DNA of 64,000 bases from contig RPFO01000188.1 in the NCBI GenBank assembly GCA_009746045.1, positions 12,501 through 76,500 of the forward strand. The letters run 5' to 3'. Positions 11,201 to 24,100 of the stretch are shown in pieces. A program made the translations under genes and the position numbers. The notes beneath the pieces are model-generated. The model was not told the DNA's origin and ran no database searches. It saw only the letters and a list, made by a program, of their open reading frames with translations. The stretch is from Mesostigma viride (taxonomy: Eukaryota; Streptophyta; Mesostigmatophyceae; Mesostigmatales; Mesostigmataceae). Numbering within the stretch: position 1 is the stretch's first letter; each line of letters begins with the position of its first letter.

Positions 11201-14200
11201 CGAGCCGGAAACCCTGCGGTATCTGGATGTCCGGCCCCGGCGGCCCCTGCAGGGTGGCCAGCCGCACGTTGAGCGCCTCGGCGACCAGCTGCCGCAGGTA
11301 CGGCGTCAGATGCTTGGCCGCGTCGGCGTCATCCGCGAGGCGGTTATTACTGGCAACTGCGCCTCCGTCCCCCAGCGCCCCCCTGGCCTTCCCACCCGAT
11401 GACCTCTTGGCATGGGGCACGCCCTTCCCATCTGACCCTGCCACAGATGCTGATGATGGAGACACGGGAGATAAGGGGTCGGCTCCTGCACGCGGGTCGC
11501 GGGCTGGTTGCGGGTGGCCTGCACGCTGACCCCCCCCGCCCCCTTGCTTGATCTGAGGCAACCAAGAAACACGCCCACTGTCGTTATCTTTATTATTACT
11601 ATTACTATAACTATTCCCTCCATCACCCCCGCCATCATCGTCATGGCCACCGGCAGCCCCTCGCCCTCGTGCATGGCGGGGGCTGTGGCTCAGCGACCGC
11701 TGCCGGCGCGACCGCCCCTCGCTCCTGGGCTTCGTAGGACCCTGGCTGCCGCCGCCCTCCGCATCCGACCCCGAGGAGACCCCCCCTCCCCCTTCCCCGG
11801 CCCCTTTTTCCCACCCACCCCCGCGGTGGACCCCTCCGTTGCGCTCGCGTTCGCGCGCCGCCTCTTCTGCCGCCCACCCCGCCCGCAGGTTCTGCGCCGA
11901 CCGCACTCCGTGGCGCAGCGCCCTGTGATGATCATCGTCCCGAATGCCCCCTCTGCCCCCCCGATACCCACTTGCATCATCGCCGGCACGCGTGTCCTCG
12001 TCATCATGCCCTCTGCCACGGTGCCTGCCTTGGCCATCCTCATGACCATCATGCTGCCCCCCGCCACCCCCCTTGCCTTTACTCGCAGGCGCGACAATTG
12101 CAGGGAACCGAGTACGCACGTCCCTCCTGCCGCCCTCTCCAACCCCATCGCTCCCCTCACTGCCACCGGGCTGCACCCCCTCGGTCCTCCGCGCCGCCTC
12201 CTCCCTCTCCCTCTCCTTCTCACGCTCCCTCTGCCGCTGCAGCTTCTGTTTGATGCGTGCCTGACGCTCCGCCTCCTTGGCGGCCGCTTCCGCCTCCCTC
12301 GCCGCCGCCTCCTCGCGCCGCCGCTTGATCTCCTCGAGCTCTTTCTCACGGCGCGCCAGCGACCGAGCAATCGCCTCCTTGTCCCCCCCCTTGCCCTCCT
12401 TGTCCCCCCCCTTGCCCTCCCTCTCGCGCGGGCTACCTCCCGCCTGGGTATCAACAGCCGCAACCCCATGACCCCCCTTGCCACCCTGGCCGGAACCATC
12501 CAAGTCCCAGGGGCCCCTACCCCCCACGTCACCCGCCGCCCTCCGCTCTGACCCTGGCCGGCGGCTCTTCTTGCCCCCGCCACGATGGGACCCTGGGCTG
12601 CCCCCCTCATTGCTGCCCGCGTCGCTGCCGGACACCCCCACCCCTGCACCTGCCCCCGCGGCCCTGGCTGACCCGCCCGTGAGGGTGGGACCGCCGCTTG
12701 CATTGGGCGGACCTCCCTGAATGCTCCCTGAGCTGGCAGCCGTGGCGGCCGCATCAGAGATCCCTTGTCCCTGTGGCGCTGGACCTGGTTTCTTCCTGCT
12801 GCTGGCCGACGATGCTGCTGCTGTTGCTGCTGCAGGATGGACCGCCAGGGGGGCCTCGTGCTGCCCTGACGGCCCGCCCTTGGCCTCCCCAATCTTCCTG
12901 CCATGCCATGCATTGTTATTATTACTGCTAGTACTATTGTTATGATTATTGTCGCGTGCTGGACCCCCCGGGGGGGTCGTCTTTTTAGTATTGTTGGCTT
13001 CCCGGCTGCTTTCCACGTCGCCGCCGCCCAGGGAGGACACAAGCTCCTCGTCCTCACCCATGGGGCCCCCATGATTCTGCACGTCCGTGCCGCCGCCACT
13101 ATCATCCAGCCCGCCCACCCCATCCAGTGCGTGCAGCATCCGCACGAGCGCGTCATGAAGCGTGCGACGCCATTGGCCCATCGCCACGCCCGCGCCCGCA
13201 CCCGGGCTAATCACGGTCGCTATGGCGGACGTCACCTCCTCGCGAAGCAGCCGGCTCAGCCGCGGCCGCCGTATGCGCGCCACCTGGCACACGAGCGCCT
13301 CAGCACGCGCAAGCGCGGCACTTGCGATGGGGCCACGGGACGCCGCCTCCTCACCACCGCCGGCATCCAACCCCCCCCCTGAGGTCGTGCTAAACGCGCT
13401 CCCGTCCAGTCTAGCGTTTGCCCCCTTCTTCCCTTGCAAAGGCGCCATCAAACTCCCGTCCTGGTTCAGGGGCGGCGCGTGAACGGCCGTGTCCAGCATG
13501 CCCCGCACCGCGAGCACCAGGGACCCCATCACGGTCCCAGGGTCGCCCTCGCCGTCCACAGGGACCAGCGACAGTGTGCGAAGGGGAACACCTTCCCCAC
13601 CCCCACCCCCATCCCCACCACGATGGGGGCCGCCCGCAACCCCCCCGCCCGCACCTGCCTGGCCATGTGCGGCCACCCCTCCACTCCCGTGGCCATGCCC
13701 CTGCTGCTGCCCTCCCTGGCCCGCGGGCGCCCTGGCCACGAACCGCACGGTCAGCAGCGCGATGACCTTGGTGACCAGGGGGCCCAGCGCGTCACCTGAT
13801 GAGGCACCAGATGAGGCCACCGCTGCCCCCGACGACCCTGCTGCTGCGGACGGCACGGGAGGTTTAACTCCTGCCCCCGCCGCTCGTGCCACTCCTGTGA
13901 TATCAGGAAAGACAGGGCCCAGCGCGGTGCCAGCATTACTCGCGAGCACAGCAGGGCTGCCACTCCGCAAATTGTCGCCATGCGTGCGGGCAGGTACGGA
14001 GGCAGAGGCCATCGGTGGGGATGTCGCGGAGGCCGCACACAGCGCAGACACCATGCGGGCCGCCCAGCCCTCGGTCAGCCCGTCGTGCTGCGCTGCGGCC
14101 GTCAGCAGAGGGAACTCGGCGAGGCAGGGCCCCGAGAGCGCCATGTGGCGGAGCATGGGCGAGAGGAGCACGGGGAGGGGCAGCCGGGGGCCACCCCCAC

Positions 14201-17200
14201 GGATACCATTACCCCGTCCAGTGCCGCCCCGATTGTCCCCACTCCCCGTGCCACCACCCCCGGTGCCGCCATCGTTGCCGCCAGGATAAACACCTCCGCG
14301 AATGCTATCACTGCCGCCAGAATGGACTCCACCATCACCCCGGCAAGTCACGGGATCCCCCGCCTGCAGGTTCTGCCCCCCTGGCGCCCCCCCTGGTGCC
14401 GCCACCACAGGCCGACTGCCCATGGATGAACCAGAGGTCGCTGCCACAGGGCCCTTGTGCACGGCGGTGATGTCGAGCGCGCGCGCCAGGTGGCCCACGA
14501 TGGCGCAGTGCAGCTCCCCCTCGTCCGCGCCATGGCTGCGCACGAGGCCGAAGATGAGCATCTTGAACAGAAGCAGGGACACCCAGGTGACGCGGTTTAC
14601 GTCGTAGTCAAACCCGCTCTCACCCTCCTCCTCACCATCACTACCGCTGCCGCCATCGCTGTTGATGGCAGCTGTGGCATCTCGGGCTCCGGGTCTGCCC
14701 TTGCCACAAATAACACTTTTATCAATACCGGCGCCGGCGCGCTTCTTCTGGTCCCCGTCCCCGCTGCGTTGGTTGCCTGGGCCCCTGCCAGGTGCCCCGC
14801 TGGCCCCCTTGCCAGCGCCTCCCACCCTTCGGTCCTTCCGCTCCCCTTTCCTCTTCCCGGTGGCGCCTTGACCTGCACGCCCCCCACGCACATCCTTACC
14901 CCGAGAGCCATCAGCGAGAGCCCCCTCCCCCTCATCTGCCCCCCCGGCCCCACCGGTGGTGCTGGCATCATCCTCTCCCTCCTCCGGCAGCCAGGCATCC
15001 TCGTCCAATAATAGCCGCTCTAATAAAAGCGCGAGGCATCTGTGGCCCGCGATCTGCAGCAGGAGCGGCCGGCCCTGCTGGCACGCCTCCTTGATCCTTT
15101 CAACCAGACTAATGCCTTCATCCGCAACACCCTCCTCTTCCTCCCACCGCTTCATGATCATCTCATCTTCCTCCTTCCCCTCATTCCCCGCCCCCAACGC
15201 CTGGTCCCTCAGGGGCGTGCACCAGAGCCGATCGCCCCACGCGGTCGCCAGCAGTGACAGCGCGGCATACGGTGCCTCCTCTGCCGCACCAACGCCACCA
15301 ACGCCGCCAACGCCGGATACCCGCGGCGTCCTGCTGCTGGTCGCCGCCACTGAACTGCCGCCTTGCAAGGCTCCGCCGCCCACCCCGGTCGGGCTCGTGG
15401 GCAATGCCATACCCCCACCACTCGCGAACGCACTTGTCGGGCTGGTGGGGAGGAACGCCCCTCCGACAGTATTGGTTATACCACCGCCCACCCCAGACGG
15501 GCTCGTGGGCAGGTTGAGGTGGAGCTCCCGCGAGCGCAGCCCCCTGGTGGTGGTGGCCAGCGCGGCCGTGGCCGAGGGACCCAGGTGGGCCCTGGCCAGG
15601 GAGACCGCGTGCAGCGCCAAGTCCAGCCAGGGGGGTGTTGCCCCCCCTGCGGCGGTGCCGTTTTCCAGTGCCACGCTATCCATCGATCCAACCATTGATC
15701 CTGATTGGAAGGGCAGAGCGGCCGATGATGAAATTGGGGGTAACCCCTGGGCAGGGGCATACCCCTGAGGGGGGTGCTGGGGCATGGGGGCGACGGCGGG
15801 GGCAGCCGAGGGGAGGCGGGTGAGGGATCCGGAGAGTGCCATGTGCGCCAGCAGTGCCTCGGTGAAGCGCATGCGTTCCGCGGGCGCGAGTATAACGCGG
15901 GGCAGCATTGACCGCGCCAGGTGGCCCAGCCAGGGGCGGGCGAAGGCGAGCACGAGGCCCAGGGAGGCCGAGGGGCCCTTCCCATTGGTCGACGAGGAGG
16001 AGGCGGAGGAGGCTCGATGGTGGCGTGGATGATGATGGTGGTGGTGGGCACTGGAGGGTGCGAGGGGGGGGCCGCAGTCCTCGGCGGCGCTGGGTGACAG
16101 TTGCCTGCGCCAGCATTGGATCGCGAGGGATAGGGGGGATGACAGAATGGGGGATGGGTCAGTGGAGGAAGAAGGCACGGCATCCGTGGAGGCCGGGGTT
16201 ATGCTTGCAACCGCCCCATTCGCAGGCAGGTTGTGGCCATACTGGGCGAGCATGCCATGGCTGACTGCATCACCGACGTCGGCACCATCACCGTCATCAT
16301 CGTCGTCATCATCGCCATCAATAGCATCATGACCGCCGCCATAACTCCCTCCCCCCTGGGCCTGGGACCCCATCCCCCCCCTCCCCGTCACCCATTTATA
16401 CCCCACGAACCACCTGTAGCACATGCGCCCCATCCCCAGGGATACCAGCGACCGTCCCAGGTGCTTGACCAACTTGGTAGTGCCCGCGATGCTGCTGGCG
16501 TCCGCCCCAAGCAGACCCCCCGTGAGCGACGCCAGTAGCCGCCGTGTGGCAGCGGGCCCCTCGGTGGCCAGCGCGGATGCTAGCACCTGGCATTGCTGGT
16601 CCAGCGCGCGCAGGAGAGATTGGACGCGGGTGAAGGAGCCCGCGGGGTGGCCCTGGGACAGGACGGCCGCGAGACCAGGGAAGCAGGGTCCCAAACAGTG
16701 TGCGTTCTTCTTCTTATTGTTATTATTATAGTGATAATTATTATTATTATCATTATTAGGGGAGGCAGCATTAGCTTCCCTCGATCGGGGGAGAACCGAG
16801 GCCGACGCACCCTTTGAGGCGCTGGAAGAGGCACCATTGGGGGCGCTAGGGGTACCGTTCTTGCCACTAGTGGCGTTGGGAGATGCACCAGGGTGCGTGC
16901 CGGGGAGCAGCAGCCGGGCAGCATCGGAACGAGACAGCCCCAGATGCTCCACTAGAAGCGGCAGCACCAGACGGTGCACCGCCTCCTCCCCCCCCAGCAT
17001 CCCCTCCAACCCCCCCTCCTCCCCCATGGCATCATTCTCGGGTGGGGGTCCGGTTGCCACGGATGCTAGCAGTGGGATGCATTTGGGGACGGCTGGAACA
17101 GGTCCCCCGCCAACACCCCCGCCGTGGCCAGGGGCCCCCTGGCCACCCCCAGTAGCGCCGCCCCCACTGGAACCGTACGCCCCCGGGCCTCGACTTGCCC

Positions 17201-18493
17201 CATTTTGAGGGGGGGGGGGTGCTGATGATGTGTGCCATTGTTCGCCCTGTTGGTGCTTGTTGCAGCGGCAGACGACGAAGAAGAAGCCCCGGCAGTCGGT
17301 GCAGTGACAGCCGGGGCCGCTGGGGGGCGTTGGGCAACAGACGCGCCCTTGCCCTGCGCGGACAACGGATTGGGCTGTGGCCGAGACGCGGCAGGGTGGC
17401 CCAGGGACATGCCGCCAGGGTTCCCATCGACAGGCTCCGCGGAGGTCGCCCCGCCGGAACCTGTGTGATTCGTGGCAGTATAGTTATAGTTTGTGGCAGG
17501 CTCGCCGCCTTTATTAGTGGGCTCCCTGGCTTTGCTAGTGGGCTCGCTGGGTTTGGTAGTGTCAGGTTCGCTGGCTTTGGCTGATGAGGGCTTGCCCTTG
17601 CCCGCCTGGCTACGGTCACCGTACTGTGCGGCATAGCCGGTGGGCCGGGATGACCCGCCGCCCTGGTCAGGGGCCCCTGGATCCATCGCCGATGGTGCGG
17701 GTCTCGCGTCCGATCCATGCGCGGAGTGGGCGGTATCCCGGTCGGGTTGCGGGTTCAATGGTGCTGGGGCGGGCGGCAGTGGTGAGCCACGCTGGCAGGC
17801 GGCAAAGACGGCGGTGACGACCTCTTCCAAGATACCGCAGTCCCCCGCGAGGATGAGGGCCTTGGAGTCGGCGTCGAGGGACACGGAGAAAGTGGCCAGG
17901 GGAGCCGCCAGCATGTTCCAATTATGCTGGCAAGGGGCACCATGAGGGGGGGGGGGGGGGGGGGGGGCGCGGAAGAGCAGGCAAGGATCGTTGCGATGGG
18001 AAGAATGAGGACACGATGAGCGAGGCATGCCTTGCTGAGAGGGAACAAGATTGATCGATGTTATCTATAGGCTGAGCATATAGTTTGCCCAGGAGCGAGC
18101 GCCGCCCTTGTAAATTGAATAATGTCCGGCATTCGCGAGAGGGCAGTTTGGAACAAGTCGATTCAAGTTTGGAACGCGTGAATGCAGCCGACAGTCATAA
18201 CGACACGGACAGATGAAAGTAGCCAAGCAAAATTTTTCACTGACCAGCCTGGCGACAGGCGTTTTGGAATGGCGGAATGCGTCGATCTCCACAGGGAGCA
18301 GTCCCTGGGGTTGTCCCGCGCCCGCACTGAGAATCGCCAGCATTTCCCCCACGGCCACGCCGCTTTCAAATGCCTCCGTGGAGAACTCATCAAACATAAC
18401 GTAGCCCTCGCGGCAGGGGGACTGGGAATACCCTGATGGAGGCACAACTCCGAGCTGTACCAGCCAATTGGCCACAGCCACCGGCACCTCCAT
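8219..18493 (-). CDS. Giant CH-like / helical / coiled-coil protein
   Basis: Multi-exon gene read from 18493. Exon 1 (18493-18245, 83 codons, MEVPVAVANWLVQLG) splices in phase across a 318-nt intron (donor GTCAGT; acceptor after a poly-C tract, exon 2 from 17926). Together they make a calponin-homology-like domain of about 115 residues (EFSTEAFESGVAVGEML, TPVARL + HNWNMLAAPL, LDADSKALILAGD). A Ser/Ala/Pro-rich linker follows. The main open segment 17060-11187 (about 1,950 codons) has scattered helical blocks (LVKHLGRSLVSLGMGRM; VNRVTWVSLLLFKMLIFG) in Gly/Ala/Asn filler, then a coiled coil (EKELEEIKRRREEAA). A donor (GCG then GTGAGC) at 11187 leads to a last long exon ending at 8219, with a second Glu/Arg/Ala coiled coil (REEKRRQVEEFRAAKRA). 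That exon has no nearby upstream ATG, supporting one gene. CH + coiled coil suggests a cilium or microtubule protein; this is inference. The acceptor near 11150-11000 and the splice near 17060 are unresolved. Confidence 0.7.
17927..18244 (-). other. Intron 1 of the large gene
   Basis: Removing 18244-17927 joins two halves of the CH-like domain in phase 0. The pyrimidine tract at the acceptor is a C-run of about 20 bases at 17947-17967. In-frame readthrough would add a non-conserved stretch and a stop. Confidence 0.75.
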
Positions 18494-19340
18494 AGCAGGA
18501 AGGTGACGTATCTAGGACCGAGTTGCCCAGAACGGGCAGCAATCACGACCTCTTACTACATACTACGCATTTTTTTCAAAGGCGATCACTCTTCCTGGCT
18601 ACACAAACTACGCAGCCATGACGAATTGCATGCTGCCGCGCTCCTTGTATCGTTGGCGGCACTGATTGCGATTTCTTATCATCCATTTTCTCACCCAGCT
18701 GTGCACTGGGGGAGAAAAAAAAACTTTTTTGACACTAAACCGTGTAATGGTTTCTGCAGAACAATAAGGATATTTCGTCGCTGCATAGGCTATTCAAATG
18801 TGTGGTCCGGCCGTCCGGGGTGGCATTGACGCCACAACCTTAATATAGCTTACCGTAGGCTGCCATAATTCTGTAATACTGTACTGCAAGATCCGATTCT
18901 TATTACTTATCTAACTATATTAAAAACCATCGGGCATCCTGTGGCCCGTACGCCGTAGTTTTTTACGGAATTCAGTGATCAACTCGTGATCGACGGGTGT
19001 CCTTTTCGCCTTTTCCCGTTGGGCGCAAGTCGACGGAATTTGGAGATCGTACAGGATTCCGTGCGTGGTTAGACGGAAGACGGCGTATCTTGGGCGGCGG
19101 ACGGAGCGCGTTGGTGCAGTGGGATACGATTGGCGTTCACTCGCTGAAATCTTTAATGGCTTTAAAGTCGTCACGCGACATTTTGACGTTAGCGAATCGA
19201 TCGAGCTTGACTGGAGCGTAGTTCTCTATATCTATAACGCCTTGCCACCTGTCGGCTCACCGAAACTGGGTCGTCTACTAGAGTGACGGTCGGATTGACG
19301 GCTTTTGTCTTACACTTTTGTCTTACGGCCGCCACAATCC
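18494..19340. other. AT-richer upstream region, no gene seen
   Basis: This holds the 5' flank of the large minus-strand gene. From about 18924 the base composition changes, and pieces (aaaaaccatcgg, cctgtggcc) recur at the end of the neighbouring satellite at about 19960-19990. A motif at 19271-19293 (tcgtctactagagtgacgg) recurs near 28306. Confidence 0.5.
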
Positions 19341-19972
19341 GTGCTCAGACCAGAACGTGGCCGCTAGCCATGTACCAACCTACGACGATCGTCGTAGGTT
19401 GGCCAATAGACGTTCGGTTTGAAGTTGACTAAATTTTCTAAGTCGTCGAAAGTTGCGGTTTAGGATTTTGCAACTGTCTGTATCTCTAACCATACGAAAA
19501 ACCATCGGCCGTACTCAGACCAGAACGTGGCCGCTAGCCATGTACCAACCTACGACGATCGTCGTAGGTTGGCCAATAGACGTTCGGTTTGAAGCTGACT
19601 AAATTTTCTAAGTCGTCGAAAGTTGCGGTTTAGGATTTTGCAACTGTCTGTATCTCTAACCATACGAAAAACCATCGGCCGTGCTCAGACCAGAACGTGG
19701 CCGCTAGCCATGTACCAACCTACGACGATCGTCGTAGGTTGGCTGAGCGAAACTGGGTCATGATCAAGACGTGAAACTTCGACCAACGGCCGCCACAATC
19801 CGTGCTCAGACCAGAACGTGGCCGCTAGCCATGTACCAACCTACGACGATCGTCGTAGGTTGGCCAATAGACGTTCGGTTTGAAGCTGACTAAATTTTCT
19901 AAGTCGTCGAAAGTTGCGGTTTAGGATTTTGCAACTGTCTGTATCTCTAACCATACGAAAAACCATCGGCCG
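19341..19972. repeat. 170-bp satellite, four units with embedded palindrome
   Basis: Units start at 19341, 19511, 19681 and 19802. The first two and the fourth are about 170 bp and almost identical; the third is cut after its palindrome and carries about 50 bp of other sequence. Each unit contains a perfect 28-bp palindrome (first half ccaacctacgacga; 19375-19402 in unit 1). Confidence 0.92.
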
Positions 19973-20137
19973 TCCTGTGGCCTGTACAATATCTTGCGTT
20001 TCATTCAAGTCACGAAGTTTCCAGTCTATTACGACTGCAAATTGACCGATAGGCAATGGCGATTTGTCTTACGGGCCACGGGAAGCTCGTCGCTTATGAG
20101 CTTAAGAAGATGTTAGACAAGGAGAATATTGTCGGAG

Positions 20138-21127
20138 ATTTCAATCAGTGTTTTTTTTAGTGGCGATACACCGCCAAATGTGGCGGTGTGGCACTTTTTT
20201 TGGCAAAATGTGGCGGTGCCACCCACTTGGACAGGGCACCCAAGAAGCCACAATTTGGCCGTGCTGTTCTACTTTGTAGTTTCGTTTCGCCACAGGGTGG
20301 CCGTGCCTGAAGTTCACTCTAGTACAGGCTACGCCACAATTGGCGGTGTCAGCCGGTCTTCCGGCCGGCGTTCCGCCACAAGCCTCCCTAGTACTAGAAC
20401 TACTATGAGTATTACTATGACTGACTGACTTACTGACTGCATAGTGCATGTACGTAGAGCCCGGCCAAGTGCCAAGTGGCAAGTGGCCCGCTGCCAGAGA
20501 CCAGAGTGCACTGTGCAGACTGCAGCTTGTGTGCATTTTCTGGCTTCAGCTGGCTGGCGGCCTGGCGGCTGGCGCCTCAGTTCCAGTCACTCGCCAGCCA
20601 TACAGTACTGTACTGCATTGCATTGACTATGTGTTTCGACTTTCGGCACTTCAGTAATCGTTTTGTTAAGCAGTGGCTGTAGTGGTAATCGTTGTTGTTA
20701 ATTTACCAAGTACGCCCGGCGCCGATGCCTGAGACGGAGACGCTCGCCCGCCTTGTGTACAGGCATTCACGCCTTAAGTTGGGTTCGAGGTTTTTGGTCA
20801 ACCCAACTTCAGGCGTGAACCCAACTTAAGGCGTGAATGATTCTAATAAATTCTACTAGTTTGAACTTAAGATAATTAAACATACTGTTCTGAACTACTT
20901 TGAACTTGGAATGCCAGTACGGCGCCGCGCCGCGCTGACCCCGCTGCCGGTAGGGTCATTTGCTGCACCAAAAAGCCAGCCCGCCACACGTGGCCGTGCC
21001 AAGCCCAATTTTAATTGGCTTAAAGCCACACATTGGCCGAGTAAACTGAAGTTTTCATAGTTCGAAACGCCACAAGTGGCCTAGCGCCACTAGTAACGAA
21101 AACCTTAAAAAAAACACTGATTTCAAT
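20138..21127. mobile_element. Non-autonomous hAT-like element with 8-bp TSD
   Basis: The element is 20146-21119 (974 bp). Both ends begin CAGTGTTTTTTTTA reading inward, a perfect 14-bp terminal inverted repeat. It is flanked by perfect 8-bp direct repeats ATTTCAAT (20138-20145 and 21120-21127). CAGTG ends with an 8-bp duplication are the hAT superfamily signature. There is no transposase, so it must be mobilised in trans. Inside are many short ggc/gcc-flanked motifs (tggcggtg, gccacaagtggc) and an internal inverted repeat at about 20764-20838. It sits 21 bp upstream of the Helitron gene's first ATG, so it lies in that gene's leader or promoter. Confidence 0.93.
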
Positions 21128-21147
21128 TGCTGAGACAGATGACATAG

Positions 21148-24100
21148 ATGGAAAATAGCAGAGAGAGTCGTAGATTAAGGATAGAAAGAAGAAGACAATC
21201 ACGACAACATCTAGAAATAAACCAACTGTTACGGGAGAGACAAAATAGATTTAGTCGGCAACGTGTGCAGCGACATCAACAAAACGTACAAAGACAACAG
21301 AGACGAAGGTTAGTTGTTGCTATGATCTTCATCAAGCGACTCATATTATCTTGCTCAACTCATATTATCTTCCTCATCAAATGACGAACTTTTTGCGGCT
21401 TTTGTAGGGAGCGTCAGTTAGAAATCGCGAGTTTCAAAGACGCCGAACCCTTTTTTCAGAGTCCTTTGTTTGAAAAATCGCTTGACGTCTTATCTTACTC
21501 GAATGATGCCTGTTATTACAGGCAGCATCAATTAGAAATTGCGAGGAGAAACGAAGAAGACGAAGACTTTCTCAGCGAGCGCCACTTGGAGATCACGAGG
21601 AGAAACGACGAAGGGGAAGAACTTCTGAGGTAAGATTATGTTTTCTGTAAAGTCCGAGTCTTCTTTTTCGTATGACAACGCTTTTCATCCTTAGCATGTG
21701 ATGCGGAGCTTACGCTTTTCATGCTTTTCATGGCAGTTATGTGGAATTTTTTTGTCTTTTCATATTGCATTAATGAGTACTTTTGTTTTCGCAGACATCA
21801 ACGAGACGAAGCGAATCGACAGCGTCAAGGACGGAGAAGAGTATCTCAAAGGTGAAAATTTATCTGAATTCATTGGTTAAGATGGATTGTTTTGGACATC
21901 TATTACTTTGTCGAGCTACGGAAGCTATGGCGAAATTTTCATCTTACTTTGTCGAGCTGCGGAAGCTATGGCAAAATTTTCTTGACTATGTTATCATGTG
22001 TATTCTGATCAATATGTTATCATGTGTATGTTTCTTCTTCTCGACATGATTGATAGACATTAATTTCTTGAAAGTCCAAGTCAAGAGGAACCGTTTCTCT
22101 GCTGACTTGATTTTATTGCGACAAGACTTTTTTAGTTGGCTTCGTATCGACTATGACATCTGCGGTTGCTACGGAAGCTATGCAAAATTTTCTTCTTACT
22201 TTGTTGAGCAGCGGAAGCTATGGCAAAATTTTCTTGACTATGTTATCGTGCGTATGTTTCTTCTTCTCAACATGATTTATAAACATTAATTTATTGAAAG
22301 TCCAAGTCTTCTTTGACCTCATCATCACATTGTTTCTTCTTTTTATATGTTTCATTAGATTGTTGACAAAATTTTCTTTTTACTCCATCAAGCTGCGGAA
22401 GCTATGGCAAAATTTTCTTGACCTCATCATCACATATGTGTTTCTTTTTCTTGACTGTCAAGATGTCATCATTAAACATATGTATGTGCTGACTCACAAA
22501 CGTGATTGTATTGCATGTTGATGATCGTGTTAACGTTGACTGCAGGCACGGCAGGGTACAGGGGGCGGAGGACGAGATCGCCGATGTCATTCGGCGAGTT
22601 ACGTCATTGGCCAGGGCGGATGGAGAGACGGTGACATCATATTTGAGCAGGAGGGACGCCGAGTTGATGGTCGCACGCGACGCGATAGCGCAGTGGAGAT
22701 TGCGGCATGGCCAGATCGCGGTCCTCTGGCGACCGAATCCATGCACGCACTGCGGCATCCGACTGATGCACGAAGAGCCTGAGAGTCTCTGTTGCGGCCG
22801 AGGGAGACACGTGGTCCCCGCCGTCAGGTTGTCGCAGGACGCCGAGCGCGTCGTGTCGCGATTTTTCCCGAGCGTAGCGTCGGACGACGAGTCGCAGGCG
22901 TGGCGTCGCGTGTCCAATATCGCGAACAACTTGACCGCGGTGTCCTCGATGGCGCTGCATTGGAGCCATTGGGAACACGCGCGGAGTGCGACACATAACG
23001 TCGTGCTATTGGGTCGGGCGTACCACATCATCAGAGCTGCGTCCGAGCCGACCTCGGGCCCGCACCGCTGGATCATGCACGACTCGGACCGAGACTCGGC
23101 ACGCCAAGACCAAGCACTGGGCGGCGAAGCCCGCGGTGGCGAGTGGGAGCAGCTCATACGCAGGCACCCGGACGCGCTGCGCGACCTGAGGCGCGACCTG
23201 GCGCGTTCGAATCGCGTCGTGCAGACGTATCGACCAGCGCAAGGGGGCGAGCAGCTACGCGATCGCGTCAGCCAAGCTGTCCCTTTTCGCGTGCACGTCG
23301 TTGGAGAGCGCGAGCGGGTCGACGACGACGAGATCGGCGTCGTTCGACTACTGTACGACGTCACCACGGGGAGCGAGCGGCAAGAAGAGGTCAGGACATT
23401 CCTACTACAACACGTCGCGGAAGACAGGCCGACGCGCGTCAGCGTGTTGAGCCCACTGTACGAGCTCGCTCAGTACCCGATCCTCTTTCCGGACGGGTTG
23501 GAGGAACAGGCGTGGAGCCCGGAACGAGGAACGACGCTGAGTCGATGGGCTCGCGGGGGCATCTTGCGAGCCGGATTTCAGACGCAGATGGGACGGCTGT
23601 CGCAGGCCTTCGCCTGCGAGAACTTTACCAGGGTGGACGATGCCCACGTCGATTTCGAGAGACGGAGGACGCACGGTGCAGCTGGCGAGACGTATTTGTC
23701 GCATTCGTTCGTCGGCGGCCCAGCCTGGTATCGCGCGCATCTGGACGACGCGTTGGCCGTCTGCAGCGGTAGCACCGGCGGCGGACGGCCGCACTTCTTC
23801 ATCACGCTGACCGCGAACCCGAACTGGCCGGAGATCAGGGCAGAACTGCTCGAGGGCATGACCGCGGCAGACCGGTTCGACATGGTGTGCCGAATCTTCA
23901 ATGCCCGACTGCGACGAGTCAGGCCGATATTGCGACAGGTCTTCTGCGGGAACCAGGAGCCGGACACGTGGATCGAGGTGATCCAGTTCCAACACGGCGG
24001 GCTGCCGCACGTACACATCGTGTTCTCGCGCTCGAGCGACCCGGCGACGCCGCCGCTCACATACGCCGAGATCGACCGACTCATAACGGCCGAGGCGCCC

